Origin: Arcobacter siniprincipis
Lineage (GTDB): Bacteria > Campylobacterota > Campylobacteria > Campylobacterales > Arcobacteraceae
Direction: 5' to 3'
Length of the DNA stretch: 64,000 bases
NCBI RefSeq assembly: GCF_048571125.1
Contig: NZ_CP182343.1
Coordinates: 2,666,001 to 2,730,000 of the forward strand
A program made the position numbers and the translations under genes. How positions within the stretch are numbered: the stretch's first letter is position 1; the number at the start of each line of letters is the position of its first letter. The notes beneath the pieces are model-generated. The model worked only from the letters and a program-made list of their open reading frames with translations, was not told the DNA's origin and did no database searches. Shown one piece after another: positions 23,967-33,161 of the stretch.

Positions 23967-25502
23967 TTACTTAGAATCCACTAAATTTTTTGCAAACTCA
24001 TATGCTTCTTTTGTAATATTTTCTCCACTTATCATTCTAGAGATTTCTTCTATTTTACCTTTGCCATCAAGTATTTTTACACTTGAAACACCATTTTGTT
24101 TATCCACAAAAAAGTGTTGATTTGCTGCTGCTGTTAGTTGTGGTTGATGAGATATTGCAAATATTTGATATGACTTTGACAACTCTTTTAAAACCGTTGC
24201 AATAGCATCACTTTCTTTTCCACTTAAATTTGCATCAATCTCATCTAAAAATAAAATCCCATTGTTTAAAATCTCAAATTTACTAATAGAAGTTAAAAGT
24301 GCAAGTCTTAGTCTATTGAACTCTCCTGAACTAATTGTTTCTAAATTAACACCATTTAAATCCAAAACAACTTCATCTTTTCCTAAAGCATCAATTGCTT
24401 TATCTTTTAAGTATATTTTTGCATTTGAAAGATATAAATATTTCAAATAATGATTAACTTTTTCTTCTAAAACTTTAGCACTACTTTTTCTATAAACACT
24501 TAAAGTAGAAGCTAATTCTTCCACTTTTATAGTCAATACTTTTACTTTTTTTTCTAGAATTGTTTTTTCAAAAGAGATATTATCATAAGAGTCCAATTCT
24601 GCTTGTTTTTGTTCTTTATATTCTATTGCTTCTTTTATAGAGCCAAATCTTTTTTGCAAAGAAGAAAGTTTTTCAATTCTATCTAAAACAGATTCTATAT
24701 CTAACTCTTCTAACTCAAATAAAGAATCACTAAAATTCTCAAATATATTTTCTAATTCATTAATTGCTTCATCAAAAAATGAGCTATCTTTATCCATAGT
24801 ATCTAAGGCTTTTGAAACGCTTGTTCTAAATTCAAAGATACCTTTTGCCATCAAAATAGCTTCTTCAATTTTGTCTTTTTTAGCTAGTCTTTTTTTTATC
24901 TCGTTTAGTTCTTCATATTCATCAACTTTGGGATTTATTGATTCAATCTTTTCTATTTCATATTTTGCAAACTCTTTTAACTCTTCTAGCTTTGACTCAT
25001 CATTATTTATCTTTTTTAGTTGTGAAGATATAGTTGAAAGTTCAGAAAAACTCTCTTTATACTCTTTTAATACAGATTCAAAGTTAGTATCATTGGAAGC
25101 ACTTAATCTGTCCAAAAATCTAACTAATCTAATACTATCGAAGTCACTATTATCTTTTAAATGAAGATGTTTTACTAAATTATTTGCAAATAGTGTAAGA
25201 GATCTTTTTGATATACTTTGAGAGTTTAAAAAATATCTTACTTTGTCTTTTTTTAACTCTTTTATTATTATCTCATCATCTTCTTCTATTCCAAACTCTT
25301 CATAAGAAATCCCAGAATCACCAATAGTTGTTTCACTTAAATCTGCTTTTGCCTCTTTTATTCCAAATAAAGCCAAAAAGGCATCCATCAAAATCGACTT
25401 TCCGGCACCAGAAGGTCCTGTAAAAACTATCAAACCCTTTTCAAACTCCAAATCAACTTTTTGAAATGAAAGGTAATTTTCTAAATAAAATCTACTAATC
25501 AT
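23967..25502 (-). CDS. recN: DNA repair ATPase RecN
   Basis: A 511-residue SMC-like protein. The N-terminal half has the Walker A loop FTGPSGAGKSILMDAF; a long charged coiled coil fills about residues 150-350; the C-terminal half has the signature ISSGEFNRLRLALL, Walker B ILFLDEIDANLSG and the switch histidine in ISHQPQL. RecN acts in double-strand break repair with RecA. It is about 40 residues shorter than E. coli RecN, normal for this phylum. It follows nadK by six bases, the nadK-recN pairing seen in many bacteria. Confidence 0.92.
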   Translation of the reverse strand: MISRFYLENYLSFQKVDLEFEKGLIVFTGPSGAGKSILMDAFLALFGIKEAKADLSETTIGDSGISYEEFGIEEDDEIIIKELKKDKVRYFLNSQSISKRSLTLFANNLVKHLHLKDNSDFDSIRLVRFLDRLSASNDTNFESVLKEYKESFSELSTISSQLKKINNDESKLEELKEFAKYEIEKIESINPKVDEYEELNEIKKRLAKKDKIEEAILMAKGIFEFRTSVSKALDTMDKDSSFFDEAINELENIFENFSDSLFELEELDIESVLDRIEKLSSLQKRFGSIKEAIEYKEQKQAELDSYDNISFEKTILEKKVKVLTIKVEELASTLSVYRKSSAKVLEEKVNHYLKYLYLSNAKIYLKDKAIDALGKDEVVLDLNGVNLETISSGEFNRLRLALLTSISKFEILNNGILFLDEIDANLSGKESDAIATVLKELSKSYQIFAISHQPQLTAAANQHFFVDKQNGVSSVKILDGKGKIEEISRMISGENITKEAYEFAKNLVDSK

Positions 25503-25508
25503 ATCTGT

Positions 25509-26375
25509 TTAATTTCCCCATCTTAATTTTTCATTTAATACTTCAAAATAGTTTCGTTCACATCTGTGAATCAATCTTGCTTTATTAGCTGAAATTTCTA
25601 TTTTGATACTTTCACCTTCATTTACTTCATAAATATCTTGTCCATCTATTATTACTAAGGCGCCTTGCTTATCTGTAATTGTAAATTCAATTTTAAAATC
25701 AGCTGGTAATACCAATGGTCTTTGAGTCAAACTATGAGGAGCAACAGGAGTTACAATAAAAGCTTCTGTTAATGGATAAACAATAGGTCCTCCAACAGAT
25801 AAATTATAAGCAGTAGAACCAGTAGGAGTAGATATAATTACACCATCTCCATAATATGAATTGAAAGGCTTACCATCAATTTTTGCAGATAAGCTTATCA
25901 TTGAAGATACTGATTTTCTTGTAATTACTATATCATTAAAAGCAACAAAACTCTGTTCATTTGCACATCCTTTAATCATCATACGATGATCAATTCTATA
26001 CTTATGTTCAAACATCAAGGATAAAAAACTTTCTACTTCACTAAATCTAATATCAGTCAAAAAACCTAGAGTTCCTAAATGAACTCCTAAAACTGGAATA
26101 TCAAATTTAAAACTTCTTCTAACTACAGATATAAGAGTTCCATCACCACCAATAGATACCAAAAAATCACAGATTTGGCATAAATTTTCAAGTTCAATTC
26201 CACCTTCATTGATCATAAGTGCACTTTGTTTTTCTAATATAACTTCTATATTAGCTTTCAAAAAGTGATTTTTAATTACTTCGTAATCTTTTTTTATTTC
26301 AGGTGAATTGGGCTTTAAAATAAAGCCTGCTTTTTTGATTTGATTTAGTTTTTCATTACTTGTAGTTATTTTCAT
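25509..26375 (-). CDS. nadK: NAD kinase
   Basis: A 288-residue NAD kinase with FLVSIGGDGTLISVVRR (the GGDGT ATP/NAD motif), GVHLGTLGFLTDI and STPTGSTAYNLSVGGPIV, the conserved NAD-binding region. It phosphorylates NAD to NADP in the cytoplasm. It is the first gene of a two-gene unit with recN. The ATG lies only six bases after a TATAAT box, so the transcript may be leaderless. Confidence 0.94.
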   Translation of the reverse strand: MKITTSNEKLNQIKKAGFILKPNSPEIKKDYEVIKNHFLKANIEVILEKQSALMINEGGIELENLCQICDFLVSIGGDGTLISVVRRSFKFDIPVLGVHLGTLGFLTDIRFSEVESFLSLMFEHKYRIDHRMMIKGCANEQSFVAFNDIVITRKSVSSMISLSAKIDGKPFNSYYGDGVIISTPTGSTAYNLSVGGPIVYPLTEAFIVTPVAPHSLTQRPLVLPADFKIEFTITDKQGALVIIDGQDIYEVNEGESIKIEISANKARLIHRCERNYFEVLNEKLRWGN

Positions 26376-26381
26376 GCTTGG

Positions 26382-26387
26382 ATTATA
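26382..26387 (-). promoter_or_regulatory. -10 box directly abutting nadK
   Basis: TATAAT on the minus strand within TTGATATAATCC. With normal spacing the transcript would begin at or next to the A of the nadK ATG (26375), leaving no room for a ribosome site. Confidence 0.5.
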
Positions 26388-26440
26388 TCAAAATTATCTT
26401 TCATCTAAAGCATCATCTTTATTTTTAAAAATAAAAGCAA

Positions 26441-26474
26441 AAAAAAACCCTAGCTCAAAATAAGCTAGGGTTTT
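26441..26474 (-). terminator. Rho-independent terminator of the rpsL-rpsG-fusA operon
   Basis: A 12-base-pair perfect stem (AAAACCCTAGCT paired with AGCTAGGGTTTT, loop of seven) lies 24 bases after the fusA stop and is followed on the minus strand by a run of T. Confidence 0.88.
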
Positions 26475-26497
26475 AAATTCAAAAGAGGAAATGCTAA

Positions 26498-28606
26498 TTA
26501 ACCATTTCTCTTTTTAATAATTTCTTCAGAAACATTTTTAGGAACTTCTTGATATGAATCAAAAATCATAGAGTATGTTGCTCTACCTTGAGACATAGAT
26601 CTTAAGTCTGTAGAGTATCCGAACATTTCAGATAATGGAATCATTGCAACAACAAGTTTTACACCAGCTCTATCATCCATAGATTGAACTTGTCCTCTTC
26701 TTTTATTACAATCCCCAATAACATCTCCCATATAATCTTCAGGAGTTTCAATTTCAACTTTCATAATTGGTTCTAAGATAATAGCTTGTGCAGCTGCAGT
26801 TCTACAACCTTGTTTGAAACCCATTGAAGCAGCTAATTTAAATGCTAATTCAGATGAATCCACATCATGGAAAGAACCATCATAAAGTGTTACTTGAATA
26901 TCAACCATTGGGTAACCAGCTAGGATACCACCTTGCATAGTTTCTACACAACCTTTTTCAACAGCTGGAATATATTCTTTAGGAATAGCTCCACCTTTGA
27001 TTTCATTAACGAATACAAAGTTTTCTTCTCCACCAGCTGGAAGAGGAGTAATTGTCAAGTAAACATGACCATATTGCCCTTTACCACCAGATTGTTTTGC
27101 ATATTTGTATTCTGATTTAACTTCATTTTTAATAGTTTCTCTATAAGCAACTTGAGGAGCACCAACTTCAGCTTCAACTTTAAATTCTCTTTTCATTCTA
27201 TCTACAAGAATTTCAAGGTGTAATTCACCCATTCCTGAAATAATAGTTTGTCCAGATTCTTCATCAGTATTTACTCTAAATGATGGATCTTCTTCAGCAA
27301 GTTTACCTAATGCGATACCCATTTTTTCTTGGTCAGCTTTAGTTTTTGGCTCAACTGCAACAGAGATAACTGGTTCTGGGAATTCCATTCTTTCTAATAT
27401 AACTGGATCTTTCTCAGATGCTAATGTATCACCTGTGATTGTTGATTTTAGACCAACAACTGCACCGATTTCACCTGCATATAATTGAGAACATTCTTCT
27501 CTATTATTTGCATGCATTTTAAGTAATCTTCCGATTCTTTCTTTTTTCATTTTTGTAGAGTTCATTACATAAGTACCTGATTCTAAAACACCTCTATAAA
27601 CTCTTGCAAATGTTAATTGTCCAACAAATGGGTCAGTCATAATTTTAAATGCTAATGCTGCAACTTCACCTTCATCAGTAGAAGGAACGATAACAGCTTC
27701 ACCATCTTGAGTTTCACCGTTGATATCTGCAACTTCTGTTGGAGCTGGTAAATACATAGCAACAGCGTCAAGTAAAGTTTGAACACCTTTGTTTTTAAAT
27801 GCAGTACCACAAGTCATAGGAGTAATAGTCATATTTAAACAACCAGCTTTGATACCTCTTGTAATCTCTTCTTGAGTTAACTCTTCACCTTCAAGGTATT
27901 TTTCCATTAACTCTTCGATTTGTTCAGCAGCAGCTTCAACCATTCTTTCTCTATACTCTTGTGCTTGCTCTAATAAATTAGCAGGAATCTCTTCTACATG
28001 GTAGTGAGAACCCATAGCTGCATCTTCATCCCAAACGATAGCTTTCATTTGTACTAAATCAATAATCCCTTTGAAATCTTCTTCAGCACCTATTGGTAAC
28101 TGAATAGGAATCGCATTTGATTTTAGTCTTTCATTAACTTGTTTTTCAACCATAAAGAAATCAGCACCAGTTCTATCCATTTTATTAACGAATATCATTC
28201 TTGGCACTTTATATTTATTAGCTTGTCTCCAAACAGTTTCAGATTGTGGTTGTACTCCACCAACTGAACAGAATACTGCAACAGCACCATCAAGAACCCT
28301 CATAGATCTCTCAACTTCAATTGTAAAGTCAACGTGACCCGGAGTGTCAATAATGTTTATTTGTAAGTCTTCATTTGTAATTGGGTGTTTCCAGTGACAA
28401 GTTGTAGCTGCAGAAGTAATTGTAATACCTCTTTCTTGCTCTTGTTCCATCCAGTCCATTGTAGCAGCACCTTCATGTACTTCTCCAATTTTGTGCGATA
28501 CACCTGTGTAAAATAAAATTCTTTCAGTAGTCGTAGTTTTCCCTGCATCAATATGAGCAGCGATACCAATATTTCTAACTCTGTTAAGTGGTGTTGTTCT
28601 AGCCAT
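26498..28606 (-). CDS. fusA: Elongation factor G
   Basis: A 702-residue translational GTPase. G1 AHIDAGKTTTTERIL, G2 region RGITITSAATT, G3 DTPGHVDF and G4 NKMDRTGAD are intact, followed by EF-G domains II-V, including GMGELHLEI. It drives tRNA-mRNA translocation on the ribosome. It is the last gene of the str operon, ten bases after rpsG, with a strong terminator behind it. tuf is not part of this operon within the window. Confidence 0.97.
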   Translation of the reverse strand: MARTTPLNRVRNIGIAAHIDAGKTTTTERILFYTGVSHKIGEVHEGAATMDWMEQEQERGITITSAATTCHWKHPITNEDLQINIIDTPGHVDFTIEVERSMRVLDGAVAVFCSVGGVQPQSETVWRQANKYKVPRMIFVNKMDRTGADFFMVEKQVNERLKSNAIPIQLPIGAEEDFKGIIDLVQMKAIVWDEDAAMGSHYHVEEIPANLLEQAQEYRERMVEAAAEQIEELMEKYLEGEELTQEEITRGIKAGCLNMTITPMTCGTAFKNKGVQTLLDAVAMYLPAPTEVADINGETQDGEAVIVPSTDEGEVAALAFKIMTDPFVGQLTFARVYRGVLESGTYVMNSTKMKKERIGRLLKMHANNREECSQLYAGEIGAVVGLKSTITGDTLASEKDPVILERMEFPEPVISVAVEPKTKADQEKMGIALGKLAEEDPSFRVNTDEESGQTIISGMGELHLEILVDRMKREFKVEAEVGAPQVAYRETIKNEVKSEYKYAKQSGGKGQYGHVYLTITPLPAGGEENFVFVNEIKGGAIPKEYIPAVEKGCVETMQGGILAGYPMVDIQVTLYDGSFHDVDSSELAFKLAASMGFKQGCRTAAAQAIILEPIMKVEIETPEDYMGDVIGDCNKRRGQVQSMDDRAGVKLVVAMIPLSEMFGYSTDLRSMSQGRATYSMIFDSYQEVPKNVSEEIIKKRNG

Positions 28607-28615
28607 TTATAATTC

Positions 28616-29083
28616 CTACCATCTATAATGTGCAAATGCTTTATTAGCTTCTGCCATTCTATGCATGTCTTCTTTTTTCTTGAAAGCAGCGCCTCTGTCG
28701 TTAGCAGCTTCGAATAATTCGTTAGCTAATCTCTCAACCATAGTTCTTTCATTTCTTTTTCTTGAAGCATCTACAAGCCATCTTAATGCTAAAGTTTGTC
28801 TTCTTACAGCTCTAACTTCAACAGGAACTTGGTATGTAGCTCCACCAACTCTTCTAGATTTTACTTCTAAAAGTGGTTTAACATTTTCAATTGCTTTTTC
28901 AAACAGTTCAATACCAGCTTCTTCGCCTCTAGCATCTAAGTTTGCAATTGCACCATACATAATTTTTTCAGCAGCAGATTTTTTACCATCTAACATTACT
29001 GTGTTAACAAATTTTGTGATCACTTTACTATTGTAGATAGGATCTGCTAATATTTCTCTTACTGGAGCTTTTCTTCTTCTCAT
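28616..29083 (-). CDS. rpsG: 30S ribosomal protein S7
   Basis: A 155-residue S7 (RRRKAPVREILADPIYNS, GKKSAAEKIMYGA, GGATYQVPVEVRAVRRQTLA). S7 nucleates assembly of the 30S head by binding 16S rRNA and sits at the tRNA exit site. It lies between rpsL (16 bases upstream) and fusA, the standard str operon order. Confidence 0.97.
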   Translation of the reverse strand: MRRRKAPVREILADPIYNSKVITKFVNTVMLDGKKSAAEKIMYGAIANLDARGEEAGIELFEKAIENVKPLLEVKSRRVGGATYQVPVEVRAVRRQTLALRWLVDASRKRNERTMVERLANELFEAANDRGAAFKKKEDMHRMAEANKAFAHYRW

Positions 29084-29099
29084 CTTATTATCCTTCTAC

Positions 29100-29483
29100 T
29101 TATTTCTTAGCCGCTTTAGGCTTCTTAGTACCGTATTTAGATCTTGCAACAGTTCTGTTTGCAACACCAGCAGTATCTAAAGCACCTCTAACGATGTGAT
29201 ATTTAACCCCAGGTAAATCCTTAACTCTTCCCCCTCTAACTAAAACGATAGAGTGTTCTTGTAAGTTGTGACCTTCACCACCGATATATGAAATAACTTC
29301 ATATCCTGTTGTTAATCTAACTTTTGCAACTTTTCTTAAAGCCGAGTTAGGTTTCTTTGGAGTTGTAGTATATACTCTTGTACATACTCCTCTTCTTTGT
29401 GGACATTTTTCAAGTGCTGGAGATTTTGATTTTTCAACCACTCTCTTTCGCTCTTTTCTAATCAATTGATTAATAGTAGGCAT
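29100..29483 (-). CDS. rpsL: 30S ribosomal protein S12
   Basis: A 127-residue S12 with PTINQLIRKERKRV at the start, TTPKKPNSALRKVAKVRL and VLVRGGRVKDLPGVKYH. Both lysines whose changes give streptomycin resistance are wild type (in PKKPNS and GRVKDLPG). S12 sits at the decoding centre. It is the first gene of the operon, with an AAAGGG ribosome site and a -10 box at 29514-29519. Confidence 0.97.
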   Translation of the reverse strand: MPTINQLIRKERKRVVEKSKSPALEKCPQRRGVCTRVYTTTPKKPNSALRKVAKVRLTTGYEVISYIGGEGHNLQEHSIVLVRGGRVKDLPGVKYHIVRGALDTAGVANRTVARSKYGTKKPKAAKK

Positions 29484-29513
29484 TTTTTCCCTTTGTTTAA
29501 ATTGGTTTGAGTA

Positions 29514-29519
29514 ATTATA
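29514..29519 (-). promoter_or_regulatory. -10 box of rpsL-rpsG-fusA
   Basis: TATAAT on the minus strand in GCTATAATTAC, 31 bases before the rpsL start. The remaining gene-free stretch up to 29705 is AT-rich and shows no further gene. Confidence 0.55.
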
Positions 29520-29705
29520 GCATTACCCAGGCTTCTCGATTGACTTGATATATACACCTGTATAATCAAAACGATACTACCATTTTAGAGAAACTGTAGT
29601 TGTTTTCTAAAAAAGTTAGGGATTATACTTAAAATAAAATTAAATTAGGCTTAGTAAGTATATGTAGATATCTGTTATATTTATTTTGAGATTTCATTTT
29701 ATTTA

Positions 29706-29735
29706 TAAAATAAGGCTATTAAATAGCCTTATTTT
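29706..29735 (-). terminator. Terminator of the chemoreceptor gene
   Basis: A 12-base-pair perfect stem (AAAATAAGGCTA with TAGCCTTATTTT, loop of five) begins within the stop codon of the chemoreceptor gene and ends in a T-rich tail on the minus strand. Confidence 0.8.
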
Positions 29736-31857
29736 AAGATTTTCTAAATTTCTTTTTATTCACATTCGCAATTATGTTCTCTGCAATAGTAGAGGTATTT
29801 GTAGCAATTTGGTGAGCATGACTTGCAACATTTGCATTTTCTTGAGTTCTTGAGTCAAGACTTGCAACTGCATCATTGATTTGTTCTATTCCTTGTTTTT
29901 GTTCAGTTGAAGCAACTTCAACATGAGATATTAGTTGTGTAGTTTTATTAATATTATCATTTAATTCTGCATATCCACTTATCATCTCATCAGCATTTTT
30001 CTTACCTGTATTTGCTTTTATTGTGGCATTTTCTACTAGACTTTTTATCTCTTTAGCAGCTTCTGCACTTCTTGATGCTAGATTTCTAACTTCAGCTGCA
30101 ACTACTGCGAAACCTTTTCCTGCTTCTCCTGCTGTTGCTGCTTCTACTGCTGCATTTAGTGATAAAATATTTGTTTGGAAAGCAATTTGATCAATTACTG
30201 TAATTGCTTCTGCAATTGCACTTGTTTGTTCATTTATCTCATTCATTGATTCAACTGTAAGTTTTGCTAAAGCTTGTCCTGAACTAATTGATTTTAGTAA
30301 ATTATTTGAATAAACTGCCATTTGTGAAATATTTTGAGTATTTTCAACAATAGTTGAAGTAATCTCTTCAATTGAAGCAGAAGTCTCTTCTAACGATGCT
30401 GCTGTATCTGTTGATGACTTGTTAAGTGTATTAACATTTTCTAAAAGTTGTTTTGCATTATTTTCTAAAGTTAACCCTAATTGGTAATTTTCTTGCAACA
30501 TTCCATTTATAATATCACATAATCCATTTAGACCTTTTGCAACTTCACCCGTAGCATTATCTATGTTTTTCTCAAAATCAAGTTTTGAGTAGTTTTTAAG
30601 TGCAGCTAAAATTGTATTGATATTATTATTTACATTTTTAGCATTTGCTTTTATCATATCATTTAGAATATCTTTTAATTCATTTAATGATTCTTTGGAA
30701 GAGGTTTTTTCTACTTGAACATCTAAATTTCCATTTTTGATTTTAGTAACTACTTCTTTTACATTTTCAATTAGCAATCTGTCTTTATCAATCCCCTCTT
30801 TTACAAAGACTATTTCTTCATCAATTTTTCTTGCCATATTTCCAAATTCATCATTTGTATGAATATTTAGTGGTTCAACTGTATTTTTTGTACCTTTTAA
30901 ATATTCAAAGAAATCATTTAATCCTGATTCAAGAGTATTTATAGGATTTAATAGTTTTTTTAGTAAGAAATATAAAAGTAATAAAATTATTATTAATAAT
31001 CCCACATAAATAGCTATTTGTTCTACAATATGTCTATTTATTTCTTTATATACACCCTCTTTACCTAATTCAACAACCAAATACCAAGAAGGAATAGAAA
31101 CTTTACTATAAGCTACAAGTTTTTTAACTCCATTTTCAGTAGCTTCTGCAAACTTATTATCTTCATCTGTTCTAATGCCTTTAAATAAAAAACTATCTTT
31201 TTTTAATAGTTCTTTATTTTTATGAATTATTACTTTTCCATCACTTGATAAAAGATAAGCAAATCCATCTTCACCTAACTTCAAATTTAATATTTCTTCT
31301 ACTATTGTATCTAAAAAGATAGTTGCCCCAATAGCTCCGATAAACTTCCCATCTTTTTTATAAGGTGAGAAAACAGTAATTATTAGTCTCTTTGTATTAT
31401 TATCAACAAAAGGTTCTGTTACACCTGAAGCTTGTGTTTCAATGGCTTTTTTATACCAAGGTCTAGTTCTTGCATCATAATTATTATCTTTAATAGTTTT
31501 TACAATACCATTAAATCTAATTAAATCACCACTATCTTCCAATCCTAAATACATGGCTGCAAAATCCCCTGCCTTAGTACCTAGCACAAGTTGATTTAAT
31601 AGAACTTTGTTATCTATTGTAAGATTTTGGTTCTCTATCATATCTGCAACAGAATTTACAACAGTTATTTTTGATTGTAAATAATCATTAATAAACTTAG
31701 CTGTTTGTTTAGCTAAAGCTGATTCATCTTTTTTTACCAGTGAAGATTCAGTTTGATACTTACTTGAAGCATCCTTGTATCCAAGTATAAGAAATGAGCA
31801 AGAAATACTTATAAATAACAATACAAGAAGTTTTGATTTTATACTAGAAATATTCAT
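29734..31857 (-). CDS. Methyl-accepting chemotaxis protein, dCache type
   Basis: A 707-residue transmembrane chemoreceptor. It has an N-terminal helix (about 12-30), a large periplasmic double Cache domain (about 40-275, with RPWYKKAIETQASGVTEPF and FIGAIGATIFLD), a second helix (about 278-300), a HAMP region and a long helical signalling domain with the tip AFQTNILSLNAAVEAATAGE, which binds CheW and CheA. dCache domains sense amino acids, organic acids and similar small molecules; the ligand is unknown. A monocistronic unit with its own promoter (-10 at 31889-31894) and terminator. Confidence 0.92.
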   Translation of the reverse strand: MNISSIKSKLLVLLFISISCSFLILGYKDASSKYQTESSLVKKDESALAKQTAKFINDYLQSKITVVNSVADMIENQNLTIDNKVLLNQLVLGTKAGDFAAMYLGLEDSGDLIRFNGIVKTIKDNNYDARTRPWYKKAIETQASGVTEPFVDNNTKRLIITVFSPYKKDGKFIGAIGATIFLDTIVEEILNLKLGEDGFAYLLSSDGKVIIHKNKELLKKDSFLFKGIRTDEDNKFAEATENGVKKLVAYSKVSIPSWYLVVELGKEGVYKEINRHIVEQIAIYVGLLIIILLLLYFLLKKLLNPINTLESGLNDFFEYLKGTKNTVEPLNIHTNDEFGNMARKIDEEIVFVKEGIDKDRLLIENVKEVVTKIKNGNLDVQVEKTSSKESLNELKDILNDMIKANAKNVNNNINTILAALKNYSKLDFEKNIDNATGEVAKGLNGLCDIINGMLQENYQLGLTLENNAKQLLENVNTLNKSSTDTAASLEETSASIEEITSTIVENTQNISQMAVYSNNLLKSISSGQALAKLTVESMNEINEQTSAIAEAITVIDQIAFQTNILSLNAAVEAATAGEAGKGFAVVAAEVRNLASRSAEAAKEIKSLVENATIKANTGKKNADEMISGYAELNDNINKTTQLISHVEVASTEQKQGIEQINDAVASLDSRTQENANVASHAHQIATNTSTIAENIIANVNKKKFRKS

Positions 31858-31888
31858 TTTTTTTCCTTCGGAAATATATTTTGCAATA

Positions 31889-31894
31889 ATTATA
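31889..31894 (-). promoter_or_regulatory. -10 box of the chemoreceptor gene
   Basis: TATAAT on the minus strand in GGTATAATTATT, 31 bases before the chemoreceptor start. A palindrome lies directly upstream of it. Confidence 0.5.
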
Positions 31895-31898
31895 CCTT

Positions 31899-31915
31899 AG
31901 TAATGTGTCATTACT
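31899..31915. promoter_or_regulatory. Palindrome between divergent genes, candidate operator
   Basis: AGTAATG and CATTACT form perfect seven-base arms around TGT. It lies in the 146-base gap between the chemoreceptor and the MFS transporter, four bases upstream of the chemoreceptor -10 box, where a bound repressor or activator would act on that promoter and perhaps on the divergent one. Confidence 0.4.
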
Positions 31916-32003
31916 GTGATAAATTTATACATGTATTATCTTTGATAAAAGACTAAGCCATAAAACACTAAAATTCCAAAAATTTAAAATAAAGATACTT
32001 TTT

Positions 32004-33155
32004 ATGACAAAACAATTATTACCCCTAGCTTTAGGTGGTCTTGCTATTGGTACTACTGAATTTGCTATTATGGGATTATTACCAGATGTTGCAAATGACT
32101 TAAATATTAGTATTCCAGTTGCTGGGCATTTAATCTCTACTTATGCCCTAGGAGTAGTTATTGGAGCGCCAATATTAGTCGCTCTAAGTGCAAAGTTTCC
32201 AGCTAAAAACATCTTAATAGCTTTTATGATTCTATTTACATTTTTCAACTTTTTATCTGCTATTGCACCAAATTATTCTACACTTTTGATATCAAGGTTT
32301 TTTAGTGGTCTACCCCATGGTGCTTTTTTTGGTGTTGGAACAGTGGTTGCTGCAAAACTTGCCCAAAAAGGGAAATCAGCACAAGCAATTGCCGTGATGT
32401 TTACAGGGCTTACAATTGCAAATGTTGCTATGGTTCCCCTTACTACATATTTAGGTCATACTTTTAGCTGGAGATTTGCTTTTGCAATAGTTTCAATAAT
32501 TGGCTTAGTAACCATCTTCTCTTTATATAAAAATCTTCCAAAACAAAAAGAGATAAAAACTATCACATTAAAAGATGAATTACAATTTTTTAAGACTATC
32601 AAAGCTTGGCACATATTAGCTATCGTAGCAACTGGATTTGGTGGATTGTTTGCATGGATTAGTTATATTGCTCCATTATTAATAAATGTTACAAATTTCG
32701 AAGAAAGTAGTGTCTCGTACATGATGATTGTGGCAGGGCTAGGAATGTTAGTTGGAAATATAGTTGGTGGATATTTAGCAGATAAAAGAAACCCTATAAA
32801 AGTAGCAATCTTCCTTTTATCGATGATGGTTTTATGTTTAGTATTAGTATTTTTCCTATCTGAATATAAGTTTGCAACTATTGTTCTTACATTTTTATGT
32901 GGTGCCTTTGCTATGTCAATTGGGGCACCTATTAATATCATCATGTTAGATAGCGCAAAACACTCTGCAATGCTTGGAGCTGCATTTTTACAAGCTGCTT
33001 TTAATGTGGCTAATTCTTTAGGTGCATTTTTAGGTGGTATTCCATTATTTTTAGGATTAAACTATAATTACCCAGCCCTAAGTGGTGCATTTATGGCTTT
33101 ATTAGGAGTTGGACTATGTTTATATTTCCTAAAAAAATATAAATTTGAAGGATAA
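32004..33155 (+). CDS. MFS transporter, AraJ/YdhP-like (DHA1) family
   Basis: A 383-residue protein with 12 predicted helices and the DHA1 pattern: LALGGLAIGTTEFAIMGLLPDVA in helix 1, RFFSGLPHGAFFGVGTVVAA in helix 4 and NVAMVPLTTYLGHTFSWRFAF in helix 5. AraJ/YdhP-type members export sugars, purines or drugs by proton antiport; the substrate cannot be told from sequence. The alpha/beta hydrolase gene follows after six bases, so the two form an operon. Confidence 0.85.
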   Translation: MTKQLLPLALGGLAIGTTEFAIMGLLPDVANDLNISIPVAGHLISTYALGVVIGAPILVALSAKFPAKNILIAFMILFTFFNFLSAIAPNYSTLLISRFFSGLPHGAFFGVGTVVAAKLAQKGKSAQAIAVMFTGLTIANVAMVPLTTYLGHTFSWRFAFAIVSIIGLVTIFSLYKNLPKQKEIKTITLKDELQFFKTIKAWHILAIVATGFGGLFAWISYIAPLLINVTNFEESSVSYMMIVAGLGMLVGNIVGGYLADKRNPIKVAIFLLSMMVLCLVLVFFLSEYKFATIVLTFLCGAFAMSIGAPINIIMLDSAKHSAMLGAAFLQAAFNVANSLGAFLGGIPLFLGLNYNYPALSGAFMALLGVGLCLYFLKKYKFEG

Positions 33156-33161
33156 GTTAAC

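Noticed and set aside
28357..28635. A 92-codon minus-strand frame overlapping fusA and the rpsG spacer
   Set aside because: Out-of-frame shadow of the fusA N-terminus.
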